A stretch of DNA of 48,791 nt, from NCBI GenBank assembly GCA_004293365.1, contig RDYN01000147.1, positions 1 to 48,791 on the forward strand, written 5' to 3'. The notes below the pieces were generated by a model. The model searched no databases and was not told where the DNA came from. It worked only from the letters and a program-made list of their open reading frames with translations. Each line of letters starts with the position of its first letter. Within the stretch, counting starts at the first letter, position 1. This DNA is from Oscillatoriales cyanobacterium. GTDB taxonomy: Bacteria; Cyanobacteriota; Cyanobacteriia; Cyanobacteriales; Microcoleaceae. Positions 33,440-42,621 of the stretch are shown piece after piece. Made by a program: the position numbers and the translations under genes.

Positions 33440-36400
33440 GTGGTGAGCACTATGCAAATCCTAGCCGCCAGCCTCAAGGCCAAAGTCCGCCAGCGTACCT
33501 TGGAACTGCAAGTTCTCAACGAACTTACGGAAAATGTACAACTTGCTGCGGTTGCTGATGAAATTTGGTCTGCTTGTCTGGCACATCTCGGGCGCCTGAT
33601 TCCTGCTTCTACGATCGCACTTTTAACTCTACCGGACGATCGCATCTACCTGCAACAGTTGCACCCGTTAACTGAATCGGTCAAATCTGAAATAGCAGCC
33701 TGCTTGCAAGCTACTCGCGCCCAATGGCTGGCCGGAAGTCGAGAATGGGCGTACAACATCGCTGGCGGGCCAATTGCTCAGTTTAACTCGGTGTTGATGG
33801 CACCGGCTAACCCGGATGACAGTGATGAATTGTTGGGAATATTCTTCATCGGTGCAGAGCAGGCAACTGCTTTTAATTTTGAACACCTTTGTTTGCTCCA
33901 CACTGTCGCTCAAATCTGTGTTAAATCGTTAATTACTTTAGCAGCCAAACAGACGAATGTCAAGGGAAATGCTCAAAATAATTTTGCTCTAGATGCTCCA
34001 AGCCAAGAACTCTTGTTGCGGGCTTTAATGGACGGTGCGCCGGATAGAGTTTTTGCGAAAGATCGAAATTTTAGATACATTTTTGTCAATCAAAGTTTTG
34101 CTGCATATTTGGGGAAAAAGGTTGAAGAAATTATTGGCAAAGATGATATCGAATTAGGTTTCTGTGAACCAGCAGTATTTGGCGATCGCCACGGCTCAAT
34201 TAGGGGCATCCGCGAGGACGATCGAGCCGTGCTGGGGGGGGAGACGGTTCGCAATCCCTACCAGGCGATCGCCTTTGCAGGTGGTAAACAGCACATCTTT
34301 GACACGCAAAAACTGCCCCTGCGCGATGCGGATGGCAATATATTTGCGATTTTGGGCATTTCTCGCGAGATTGCTCAATGGCAGGCGACAGATGAAGCCC
34401 GGAATCAAAGCCAAGCCAAACTGCAAAAAATTACTGCTAGCGTACCCGGTACAGTATATCAAGTTGACTTGCATCTAGATGGTTCGATAGCCTTCTCGTT
34501 TGTGAGCGCCGGCTGTCGAGAATTGTATGAAATAGAACCGGAGGCAGCTCAGCAGGATATTCGTGCAATTGTTGACATGATTCATCCCGAAGATAGAGAT
34601 GATTTTCGGAACTCGGTAAGGCTGACTGCGGAAAATTTGCAGCCTTGGCGGTGGGAAGGTAGAATTATCACCCCCTCTGGAAAACTTAAATGGATTCAAG
34701 GGGCCGCGCAACCGGAAATGCAAGGCTCGGGAGAGATAGTTTATTATGGCTTGTTCACGGATATTAGCGATCGCAAACAAGCTGAGTTAAAACTGCAACT
34801 TTATCAAGAAATATTTTTAAAGTCCAATGATGCGATCGCCATTTTAGACCCGCAAGGCTATTATTTGGAAACAAATCAAGCTCACACGGCTTTGCTGGGT
34901 TACAGTGAATCAAAATTGTGGGGTAAAACTCCTGCAATTCATACGGGAGAAGAGACATTTGCATCGGTGCTGCAAATCTTGGTCGCAACAGGGAGTTACC
35001 GAGGCGAAATGACCTGTGTTAAGGATTTGCAAGGGGGAATCTTTGAGGTGGAACTTTCGGCTTTTGCGGTTCTCAATGATGCTGGGGAAGTAGTTTGTTA
35101 CGTCAGCGTCAAAAGGGATATCACCGAACGCAAGCAAGCTGAGGAAAAATTCAAACTTTACCGAGAAATATTTTTAAACTCCAACGATGCGATGGTGATT
35201 ATCGATGCTGATGGGTTTTTCCTGGAACAAAATCGCGCTCACCAATCGCTATTAGAATATACAGACGCCGAATTAGAAATAGAAACGCCGCCGCTGGTGG
35301 CGGGGGAACGCTTTTCTGCGATTTCCAAAAGTTTAGCGAAAACTGGAACTTTTCGGGGCGAAATTACTAACTTTACTAAAAAAGGTCGCACGCTGGCGAT
35401 CGAGGTGGCGGCCTACTCTGTGATTAACAACAGCGGCGATATAATTTGTCACGTCTGCGTTAAGCGCGATATTACCGAACGGAAAAAAGGTGAAGAAGAA
35501 CGACAAAAATTTGTTTCTCTGATTGAAAACAGCAGCGATTTTATCGGTATGGCTACTCTGGAAGGTCAAACGCTGTTTGTTAACGAAGCAGGTCAAAAAA
35601 TGGTGGGGATTGAGGATATTTCGGAAGTGCTTGATACGGAGATATGGGATTATATAGGCGAAACTTTTAAAGAGGAATTTAGTCAAGATATTTTGCCAAG
35701 AATTATCAGTTACGGCCAGTGGCAAGGAGAAGGTCAAATGCAGCACTTGCGTACTGGAAAAAACATTGATGTGGTGATGAATGCTTTTCTGGTCAAGCAC
35801 CCTCAAACGAGCGAACCACTGTGCTTTGCTGCGGTAATTCGCGATATTACAGAACGCAAGCAAGCTGAGAAAATGTTGCAGGAACAAGCTGAACAGGAAC
35901 GGCTGGTTTCGGCGATCGCCCAGCGAGTGCGACAGTCTCTCAACCTCACTCAAACTCTGAGTACGGCCGTACAAGAAGTGCGACAATTGCTGGCAACTGA
36001 CCGCACCGTAATTTATCGTTTTGATTCCGATGAAACAGGGATTGTTGTAGTCGAATCTGTAGGATCTGATTGGATACCGATGCTGGGCAGAAAACTTCAG
36101 GAAACATCTTTTGGGGAAAGTTATATATTGATGTATCGCGCTGGAAAAATTCAAGCAATTGAAGATATTGATACGGCTGATTTGAGCAAAATGCACCGCA
36201 ATTTACTTGCTAGTTTGCAGGTAAGGGCTAATTTAGTTGTACCAATTTTTATCGGTGATGAAAGTCAGGAGTTGGCAATAGAAGATTCGCCGTCAACTTT
36301 CCCAATTGGGTCGCCGATAGGGAGTTTGGACAAGCGTCAAAATCGGTTGTGGGGGTTGCTGGTTGCCCATCAGTGCAGCGGGCCGCGCGCTTGGAGTGAT

Positions 36401-38560
36401 TCTGAGGTGGATTTGCTGGGAAGGTTGAGCGTGCAGTTGGCGATCGCCATTCAGCAATCTACTCTGTTTGAGCAAGCGCAGCAAGCCCGAGAAGCCGCTC
36501 TGGAAGCGTCTCGAATGAAGTCACTATTTTTAGCAAATATGAGTCACGAAATCCGCACTCCGATGAATGGAGTGATGGGGATGACAGATTTGCTGCTGAA
36601 AACAAATCTTACTCCCGAACAGCTAGACTTTGTGCAGACGCTGAAACTCAGCGGCCAAAATTTGCTGTCCATCATTAACGATATTCTTGACCTTTCCAAA
36701 CTGGAAGCTGGAGAAATGCGCTTAGAAACGATCGAATTTGACCTCAGTATCTGTCTGGATCAAGTGCTGGATTTGTTGGCAACTCCCGCACAAAATAAAG
36801 GTATAGAATTGGTGGCGCTGATTGATTCCGATGTGCCGCTGCAAATCAAAGGGGATGCAGCGCGACTCCGACAAATTCTCACTAATTTGATTAACAATGC
36901 GATTAAGTTCACGGAAGCTGGAGAAATAGTAATTGAGGTTTCCACTGGCAGGATTCCTGGAATATTGGCAGCTAGCGATGACCAGAAACAATTAGAGAGT
37001 ATCCAACCGTTAAAACTCGGAAGCAATCGCTCGCTGTTCCTGCTGTTTAAGGTCACAGATACAGGGATTGGGATTGCTGCCGAAGACCAAAAAAAGCTGT
37101 TTCAATCTTTTACTCAAGTTGATGCTTCTACTACTAGAAAGTACGGTGGTACTGGTTTGGGTCTGGCTATTTCTAAGCAGTTGGTGGAGCTACTCGGGGG
37201 TAAAATTGGTGTGGAAAGTACCCCGGGTAAAGGCTCGATTTTTTGGTTTACTGTGCCGGCACTTAAGGAGAATTTAACTGCGGCTGGGACAGCGTGTGCA
37301 GTGAATTTGCAAACGGTGCTGGCGGGGCGGAAAATGTTAGTTGCTAGCGACAAGCCCACAGTGCGAAAAGTGCTGCTGAGAATGGCTGTTTTGTGGGGGA
37401 TGGAAGTTGATGAGGTTGAGAATGGTTGGATGGCGATCGCATCTCTGTACAAAGCTGTCAGCATAAAATCCCCTTACGATATTGTTTTGGTTGATATTCA
37501 GTTGCCGGAAATGGTGGCGGGAAGTCTGGAACGTTTGATGATTGCTGAGTCGGCAATGCAGCAGACGCACTGGGTGGTGCTGACTTCCATGACTCAGATA
37601 TCTGAGGCGAAACGTTTGGTAGATATCGGTTTTAGCGGCTATTTAACTAAGCCTGTTAAGGCTCACCGACTGTTTGATTGCTTGGTGAATGCGATCGCCC
37701 CGGGCGCAGTGGTTGACTCGCCGCTGCCAAATCCAACGGCAAATCGAGACTCCTCTATTGACAACCAGGAGTTAGCTAGCTTAAAGATTTTGTTAGTTGA
37801 AGATACTCCGATCAATCAAAAAGTTGGTCTGAATCAACTCAAAGTTTTGGGATGCGCGGCGGATGTGGCAAATAACGGCGCTGAGGCGCTATCGATGGTG
37901 GCTATCAAAAAGTATGACATTGTGCTGATGGACTGTCAGATGCCGGTTTTGGACGGTTACGAAGCTACCCGGGAATTGCGCCGCATGGAAGCGACAGGCG
38001 CTGCTGCTGGCAAGATGGAGCCCGATCGCAAGACGGTGGTGATTGCGATGACGGCAAATGCTTTGAAGGGCGATCGGGAAAAGTGTCTGGCGGCGGGCAT
38101 GGATGATTATATTAGCAAACCTATTTCGATCGAAAAGTTAAAATCTGTACTAGAAAATTGGTCGGTACAGTTAAAAGTTGAAATTCCTCAGTTTAAGGGT
38201 GAGGAAGTCCAAAACTCTGCTTCGGATCTAGAATGCGTAGTTGATATGGCACGCTTGCACGAAATTGCGGGCACTGATTTAGATTTTGAGCGGGAAATAT
38301 TGCAAGCTTTTGTGGTGGATACTAGCAGTTATTTAGAATCTGCTAAAAGTGCGATCGCCTCGGGAGATATGGAGACACTCGCCCGCCGCGCGCATCAAAT
38401 TAAAGGTGTCAGCGCCACGGCGGCGGTGCGGTTAATGCCCCAGATGGCTGCTGAGCTTCAAAGGCTGGCCGAATCCAACGATTTGGAGGGGGCCACAAAA
38501 ATCATCGCTGAATTAGAAATAATTCTGGCGGGAGTTCAAAAGTTGGCGGTCAGTCAGTGA
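33440..38560 (+). CDS. Hybrid sensor histidine kinase with GAF, five PAS, two REC and HPt domains
   Basis: The 1706-residue protein has a GAF-like region (~12-170), five PAS domains (~188-810), a phytochrome-like GAF (~820-1010), HisKA with H1036 (MSHEIRTPMNGVMG), HATPase_c (NLINNAIKF, DTGIGIA, GGTGLGLA), a weak REC (~1290-1420; D1352 and LTKP kept, acidic pair incomplete), a full REC (~1445-1575, D1498) and an HPt with H1652 (RAHQIKG). It has no membrane helix, so it senses cytoplasmic signals and runs a complete phosphorelay. The GAF before HisKA has KMHRNLL where bilin-binding relatives have CH, so no chromophore is expected. Start is GTG at 33440, 6 bases after AAGGAA. The output partner is unknown. 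Confidence 0.93.
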   Translation: MVSTMQILAASLKAKVRQRTLELQVLNELTENVQLAAVADEIWSACLAHLGRLIPASTIALLTLPDDRIYLQQLHPLTESVKSEIAACLQATRAQWLAGSREWAYNIAGGPIAQFNSVLMAPANPDDSDELLGIFFIGAEQATAFNFEHLCLLHTVAQICVKSLITLAAKQTNVKGNAQNNFALDAPSQELLLRALMDGAPDRVFAKDRNFRYIFVNQSFAAYLGKKVEEIIGKDDIELGFCEPAVFGDRHGSIRGIREDDRAVLGGETVRNPYQAIAFAGGKQHIFDTQKLPLRDADGNIFAILGISREIAQWQATDEARNQSQAKLQKITASVPGTVYQVDLHLDGSIAFSFVSAGCRELYEIEPEAAQQDIRAIVDMIHPEDRDDFRNSVRLTAENLQPWRWEGRIITPSGKLKWIQGAAQPEMQGSGEIVYYGLFTDISDRKQAELKLQLYQEIFLKSNDAIAILDPQGYYLETNQAHTALLGYSESKLWGKTPAIHTGEETFASVLQILVATGSYRGEMTCVKDLQGGIFEVELSAFAVLNDAGEVVCYVSVKRDITERKQAEEKFKLYREIFLNSNDAMVIIDADGFFLEQNRAHQSLLEYTDAELEIETPPLVAGERFSAISKSLAKTGTFRGEITNFTKKGRTLAIEVAAYSVINNSGDIICHVCVKRDITERKKGEEERQKFVSLIENSSDFIGMATLEGQTLFVNEAGQKMVGIEDISEVLDTEIWDYIGETFKEEFSQDILPRIISYGQWQGEGQMQHLRTGKNIDVVMNAFLVKHPQTSEPLCFAAVIRDITERKQAEKMLQEQAEQERLVSAIAQRVRQSLNLTQTLSTAVQEVRQLLATDRTVIYRFDSDETGIVVVESVGSDWIPMLGRKLQETSFGESYILMYRAGKIQAIEDIDTADLSKMHRNLLASLQVRANLVVPIFIGDESQELAIEDSPSTFPIGSPIGSLDKRQNRLWGLLVAHQCSGPRAWSDSEVDLLGRLSVQLAIAIQQSTLFEQAQQAREAALEASRMKSLFLANMSHEIRTPMNGVMGMTDLLLKTNLTPEQLDFVQTLKLSGQNLLSIINDILDLSKLEAGEMRLETIEFDLSICLDQVLDLLATPAQNKGIELVALIDSDVPLQIKGDAARLRQILTNLINNAIKFTEAGEIVIEVSTGRIPGILAASDDQKQLESIQPLKLGSNRSLFLLFKVTDTGIGIAAEDQKKLFQSFTQVDASTTRKYGGTGLGLAISKQLVELLGGKIGVESTPGKGSIFWFTVPALKENLTAAGTACAVNLQTVLAGRKMLVASDKPTVRKVLLRMAVLWGMEVDEVENGWMAIASLYKAVSIKSPYDIVLVDIQLPEMVAGSLERLMIAESAMQQTHWVVLTSMTQISEAKRLVDIGFSGYLTKPVKAHRLFDCLVNAIAPGAVVDSPLPNPTANRDSSIDNQELASLKILLVEDTPINQKVGLNQLKVLGCAADVANNGAEALSMVAIKKYDIVLMDCQMPVLDGYEATRELRRMEATGAAAGKMEPDRKTVVIAMTANALKGDREKCLAAGMDDYISKPISIEKLKSVLENWSVQLKVEIPQFKGEEVQNSASDLECVVDMARLHEIAGTDLDFEREILQAFVVDTSSYLESAKSAIASGDMETLARRAHQIKGVSATAAVRLMPQMAAELQRLAESNDLEGATKIIAELEIILAGVQKLAVSQ

Positions 38561-38578
38561 TAGGCTCCATTAAATAAA

Positions 38579-38637
38579 GGTATGTTGTTGCGCTTGAGCG
38601 CTCTTTCATATATAAAGAGCGCTTAAGCCAACATACC
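38579..38637 (+). terminator. Long hairpin after the histidine kinase gene
   Basis: GGTATGTTG (38579-38587) pairs with CAACATACC (38629-38637), and the inner AGCGCTCTTT pairs with AAAGAGCGCT. It is a near-continuous stem with a short loop 19 bases after the stop codon, so probably a terminator. The rest of the spacer to 38923 shows no supported gene. Confidence 0.55.
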
Positions 38638-38923
38638 TACCCGATCGCCCCACGGCTCCTAGAAGCCCATGGAAGCGATCGCGTGTAAAGATTTTTAATT
38701 TTTTATCAAGATATTTATCTGTATGTAACGAGATTGGAAATTCTTATAACATCTTGTATGTTGTAGCTTTTGACACTACTATATTAAGTTATTGTGGTCA
38801 AATATAAAATAATCATTAAGCCGATGACAAGACGGCTACTTTTCGTCTATCGGCTTGAAACACTAAGACCAACCCATCGCCCAGCCAGCCCACTAAGTGC
38901 GTATTTACGCTCAACGAGGTTTT

Positions 38924-39151
38924 ATGACTCCAGTCATGTTACGCCAACTCTGGTCATTAATTGAAACCACCCAAGCGACTCTGTTAGTTACTTTGGACGA
39001 TGCCACCCTGGTACAGTGGCTGCTGAAACAGTTGAAGATGAACTCTGCGCTCAATGGCAACGAAACAGATTTGTTGAACGAGTACATCGAGTCTCGGCTG
39101 TCTCTAATCCGCGATTTAGCCGAGCAGCGCCTAGCACCAGAGCGGTTCTGA
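38924..39151 (+). CDS. Small conserved helical protein
   Basis: The 75-residue soluble protein (TPVMLRQLWSLIETTQ, LDDATLVQWLLKQL, YIESRLSLIRDLAEQR) is all helix by pattern and similar small proteins occur widely in cyanobacteria, but I know no function. The ATG at 38924 has GAGG 5 bases before it; a GTG at 38897 in frame lacks such a site. Confidence 0.65.
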   Translation: MTPVMLRQLWSLIETTQATLLVTLDDATLVQWLLKQLKMNSALNGNETDLLNEYIESRLSLIRDLAEQRLAPERF

Positions 39152-39380
39152 GCTCATTAAATCAAAATAGGATAAAGATTGTAGGCAAGATTGTAGGCAA
39201 GATCGATCGTCCGCAGCGGGCAAAAAAATAATAGGCGGTGAACCGGTACACTTGTCAGGGTGCGACACCGGGTTGAGAATGCTTAATTTGAAACAGTGGA
39301 GTGTTCTAGATTGCCGATCGCAACAGTTCTCGACACCGACAAGTTAGGATCGTTGAGAAAGTGTTCTACTGGTAAAATGT

Positions 39381-40466
39381 ATGCGTAAATGGGGATGGAT
39401 GTTGCTGGCAAGTGTGTTATTTGTGACACCGCTGGCATCTTGTAGGGATCGATCGGCACAAGTCGGCCAAACACCAGCCGCAAATACTACAGAAGGCAAA
39501 TCGCAACAAGGCCCGAGCCGCATAGATACAATTGTCAGCCGCGGCAAATTGATTTGCGGCGTCAGCGGCGAACTGCCGGGTTTTAGCTTTGTAGACGAAA
39601 AGGGCAAATATTCCGGCTTGGATGTGGATGTTTGCAGGGCGATCGCGGCGGCTATATTTGACGATCCCGAAAAAGTAGAATACCGAAAGCTCAACGCCAA
39701 AGATAGGTTTACAGTTTTGCAGGCCGGAGAAATCGATATTCTCAGCCGAAATACCACCTACACGGCAAGCCGCGACAGCACTACCGGACTAGAATTTGCC
39801 CCGGTGATCTTTTATGACTCTCAAAGCATCATGGTCAAAAAAGACAGCGGCATCAAAAGTTTAAAAGATTTTGCTGGCAAATCGATCTGCGTGCAGACAG
39901 GTACGAGCACCGAACAAAATTTGTCCGACCAAATGCGAAAATTAGGAATTAAATACACTCCTGTGGTGTTTGAAGATGTGAATGCTACCTTTGCGACGTA
40001 TCAAGAAGGTCGCTGTCAAGGCGTTACTGCCGATCGATCGCAACTCGTGTCGAAGCGCACAACTCTACCGACTCCCGAGAATAATGTTGTTTTGCCGATC
40101 GTGATGTCAAAAGAACCGCTAGCCCCAGCGGTGAAAAGCGGCGATCCTAAATGGTCGGATGCGGTGAGGTGGATCGTTTTTGCGGCGATTGAAGCGGAAG
40201 ATTTGGGAATTAATTCTGGCAATGTAGACCAAACTGTCGCCAGCACTACAGACCCGAACGTCAAACGTTTGCTAGGAAAAGAAGGAGATTTAGGTAAAGG
40301 TTTCGGACTCCCGAACGATTACGCTCTTCGCATTGTTAAGAAAGTGGGAAATTACGGGGAAATGTACGATCGCAACCTCGGCCCAAAAAGTACACTTAAG
40401 TTAGACCGAGGTCAAAACAAACTCTGGAAAGATGGCGGTTTGCTGTACTCGCCGCCCTTCCGCTAA
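39381..40466 (+). CDS. natF: Amino-acid ABC transporter substrate-binding lipoprotein
   Basis: This 361-residue family-3 solute-binding protein begins with a lipoprotein signal ending in the lipobox LASC, then a linker rich in Gln and Thr, and the two-lobed domain with RGKLICGVSGELPGFSF, YSGLDVDVCRAIAAAIF, GEIDILSRNTTYT, FAPVIFYDSQSIMV and GKSICVQTGTSTE. It matches NatF of the cyanobacterial N-II system for neutral and acidic amino acids, also close to AapJ. It heads the transporter operon with natG, natH and the ATPase. Exact substrate is inferred from the family. Confidence 0.87.
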   Translation: MRKWGWMLLASVLFVTPLASCRDRSAQVGQTPAANTTEGKSQQGPSRIDTIVSRGKLICGVSGELPGFSFVDEKGKYSGLDVDVCRAIAAAIFDDPEKVEYRKLNAKDRFTVLQAGEIDILSRNTTYTASRDSTTGLEFAPVIFYDSQSIMVKKDSGIKSLKDFAGKSICVQTGTSTEQNLSDQMRKLGIKYTPVVFEDVNATFATYQEGRCQGVTADRSQLVSKRTTLPTPENNVVLPIVMSKEPLAPAVKSGDPKWSDAVRWIVFAAIEAEDLGINSGNVDQTVASTTDPNVKRLLGKEGDLGKGFGLPNDYALRIVKKVGNYGEMYDRNLGPKSTLKLDRGQNKLWKDGGLLYSPPFR

Positions 40467-40478
40467 TTTTTGTTAACT

Positions 40479-40713
40479 GTTAATTGTTGACTGTGAGTCG
40501 TAAGGTGCGCACTGCGCACCCTACAAGATATTTTAGACTTCGCGCTTACCCTACATAGTTAATTGTTGACTATGAGTCGTAAGGTGCGCACTGCACCCTA
40601 CAAGATATTTTAGACTTCGCGCTTACCCTACATAGTTAATTGTTGACTGTGAGTCGTAAGGTGCGCACTGCGCACCCTACAAGATATTTTAGACTTCGCG
40701 CTTACCCTACATA
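40479..40713. repeat. Three tandem 76-79-base units between natF and natG
   Basis: Each unit holds GTTAATTGTTGACT, GTCGTAAGGTGCGCACTGCG, and GATATTTTAGACTTCGCGC. The second unit lacks three bases in its palindrome. The array separates natF from natG by 273 bases. Confidence 0.92.
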
Positions 40714-40739
40714 ATTAGTTCGATTTACATTAAACAATT

Positions 40740-41954
40740 ATGAATCCAGAACCTCAACCGGGCAAATCTCAGAAATCATCCAAAATTAAAGATATATCAA
40801 CACTGCTGCGGGACGATCGCTTCTGGAAAATAGCCGGACAGGCGATCGCCCTAATTTTGGTAATCACAGTCATCGCCATTCTTTGGGACAACCTCACCGC
40901 CAATTACGCGCAACTGGGGATTGCATTTGGATTTGACTTTCTCAATTCCCAAGCATCCTTCGACATCGGCGAAAGCGTGATTCCCTACAGTCCCGAAAAC
41001 AGTTACATACAAGCTTATTTTGTCGGATTAATCAACACGCTGCGGGTAATGGGCTTGGGGATTGTTTTCTCAACAATTGCAGGTTTGACTGTAGGAATAG
41101 CCCGTCTTTCCGACAACTGGCTGCTTCGGAATTTAGCTGCATTGTATGTGGAGATTTTGAGGAATACGCCGTTATTGCTGCAATTATTTTTCTGGTATTT
41201 TGCAGTGTTCATTTCCCTGCCAAAACTGGAAGACAATCAACAGATGCGCGGCCCGATTTACTTGACAAATCGCGGTATTGCTGTACCTTGGCCTGCGCCT
41301 TTGCCAGGTTTTGAAATTTGGTTAATTTTGCTAACTGTGGGAGTTTTGGCGGCTGCGGGGCTGTGGATGTGGCGGGGGCGGGTGATGCTGGAAGAAGCGA
41401 AGCCGGGAAGACAGTTGTTTTGGGCTGGAGGTGCGATCGTCCTGAGTGCAATCTTAGCTTTCATTATCACCCAAAATCTGCCTTTCCGTCTCGATTTTCC
41501 GCGCCTGACACCAGCATTGCAACTCGAAGGAGGATTAAAATTAACTCCAGAATTTGCAGCCCTGGTAACAGGACTGAGCTTGTATACTGGCAGTTACATT
41601 GCAGAAATTGTCCGCGCCGGAATTCAGTCAGTCTCGCGAGGCCAGTGGGAAGCAGGAAAATCTTTGGGGCTGAAGTCTGGAACCCTGATGCGGATGGTAA
41701 TTTTGCCGCAAGCTTTGCGGGTAATTGTGCCGCCGTTAACCAGTCAGTATCTGAATTTAGCGAAGAATTCAAGTTTAGCCGTGGCGGTGGCTTATCCCGA
41801 CGTTTACTTTGTGGTGGGATCTCCGACGTTGAATCAGACCGGAAGGGCGATCGAAACAATGCTAATTATCATGGTAACATACCTAACAATTAGTTTGATA
41901 GTTTCTCTGTTCATGAATTGGTACAATCACACGGTACAAATCAAGGAAAGGTAA
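40740..41954 (+). CDS. natG: Amino-acid ABC transporter permease 1
   Basis: The 404-residue membrane protein belongs to the HEQRo permease group: an N-terminal helix, the conserved GLINTLRVMGLGIVFSTIAGL near residue 95, EILRNTPLLLQLFFWY, and the ATPase-contact EAA loop GQWEAGKSLGLKSGTLMRMVILPQAL. A ~100-residue insertion in the middle (IYLTNRGIAVPWP, several helices) is typical of NatG/AapQ. Forms a heterodimer with NatH. Start is the ATG at 40740. Confidence 0.92.
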   Translation: MNPEPQPGKSQKSSKIKDISTLLRDDRFWKIAGQAIALILVITVIAILWDNLTANYAQLGIAFGFDFLNSQASFDIGESVIPYSPENSYIQAYFVGLINTLRVMGLGIVFSTIAGLTVGIARLSDNWLLRNLAALYVEILRNTPLLLQLFFWYFAVFISLPKLEDNQQMRGPIYLTNRGIAVPWPAPLPGFEIWLILLTVGVLAAAGLWMWRGRVMLEEAKPGRQLFWAGGAIVLSAILAFIITQNLPFRLDFPRLTPALQLEGGLKLTPEFAALVTGLSLYTGSYIAEIVRAGIQSVSRGQWEAGKSLGLKSGTLMRMVILPQALRVIVPPLTSQYLNLAKNSSLAVAVAYPDVYFVVGSPTLNQTGRAIETMLIIMVTYLTISLIVSLFMNWYNHTVQIKER

Positions 41955-42001
41955 ACGATGACAATTTGAAATTCCACAGTTAGGAGTAAAGGAGATTTTA
42001 A

Positions 42002-42601
42002 ATGGCATACAGTGATTTTAGTTTGGCAAAAGTATCTAAAATATTTGAATTAAATATTTTAGATCGAATTAATATGTTCTCTGCCATATCAGAGTTAGAA
42101 AGCAGTAGTTTTTTAGAGGAAACTCTTCAATATAGTGTGCCGTTAGCTATTAGCAGTAATACTGAAAAATCTCGTTCCGAAATGATTATAGCACCTATCC
42201 TAATAGAACTTAGAAAACAGTTGAATTCTGAGATTAGCTTTTTTTCGGGAATAGATTTTACAGTCGATGCCGAAAAAGGATTAAATGGAAATTGCGATTT
42301 TATGATTAGTCGTTCTCCAGAATTATTAGTTCTTACCGCACCAGTGATGATCATTGTAGAAGCGAAAAAAGAAAATATTAATGGTGGCTTGGGACAGTGC
42401 GTAGCAGAAATGTTGGCAGCTAGAATATTTAATGAACGCGAAGGCAACCAGATTGCGACAATTTATGGATGTGTTACTAGCGGGACTAACTGGAGATTCT
42501 TAAGACTCAAAGAACAAGTAATTGAAATTGACCTGACAGAATATTACCTAATAGATGTCAATAAAATCTTGGGGATTTTAGCCAGTGCAATTAGAAATTA
42601 A
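42002..42601 (+). CDS. PD-(D/E)XK nuclease-like protein inside the Nat operon
   Basis: The 199-residue soluble protein has the core of the restriction-endonuclease fold: a helix with E60 (KSRSEM), D99 (NCDFMI), E120-A-K122 (IIVEAKKENI) and Q132 (GGLGQCVAEM). The catalytic residues are all present. Such proteins are common in cyanobacteria and mostly uncharacterised. Its A+T content is higher than that of its neighbours. It sits between the two permease genes with a GGAG site 10 bases before the ATG, 47 bases after natG and 20 before natH, so it is co-transcribed. It has no evident link to transport. Confidence 0.65.
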   Translation: MAYSDFSLAKVSKIFELNILDRINMFSAISELESSSFLEETLQYSVPLAISSNTEKSRSEMIIAPILIELRKQLNSEISFFSGIDFTVDAEKGLNGNCDFMISRSPELLVLTAPVMIIVEAKKENINGGLGQCVAEMLAARIFNEREGNQIATIYGCVTSGTNWRFLRLKEQVIEIDLTEYYLIDVNKILGILASAIRN

Positions 42602-42621
42602 CAAATAACAACTAACAATTT

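Noticed and set aside
33668..37570. Long open frames on the minus strand within the histidine kinase gene
   Set aside because: They are shadows of the strongly supported 1706-residue frame, including one of 287 codons near 35333-36196.
41318..41893. 191-codon frame inside natG
   Set aside because: Overlapping shadow of the permease, with Arg/Ser-rich composition and no family likeness.
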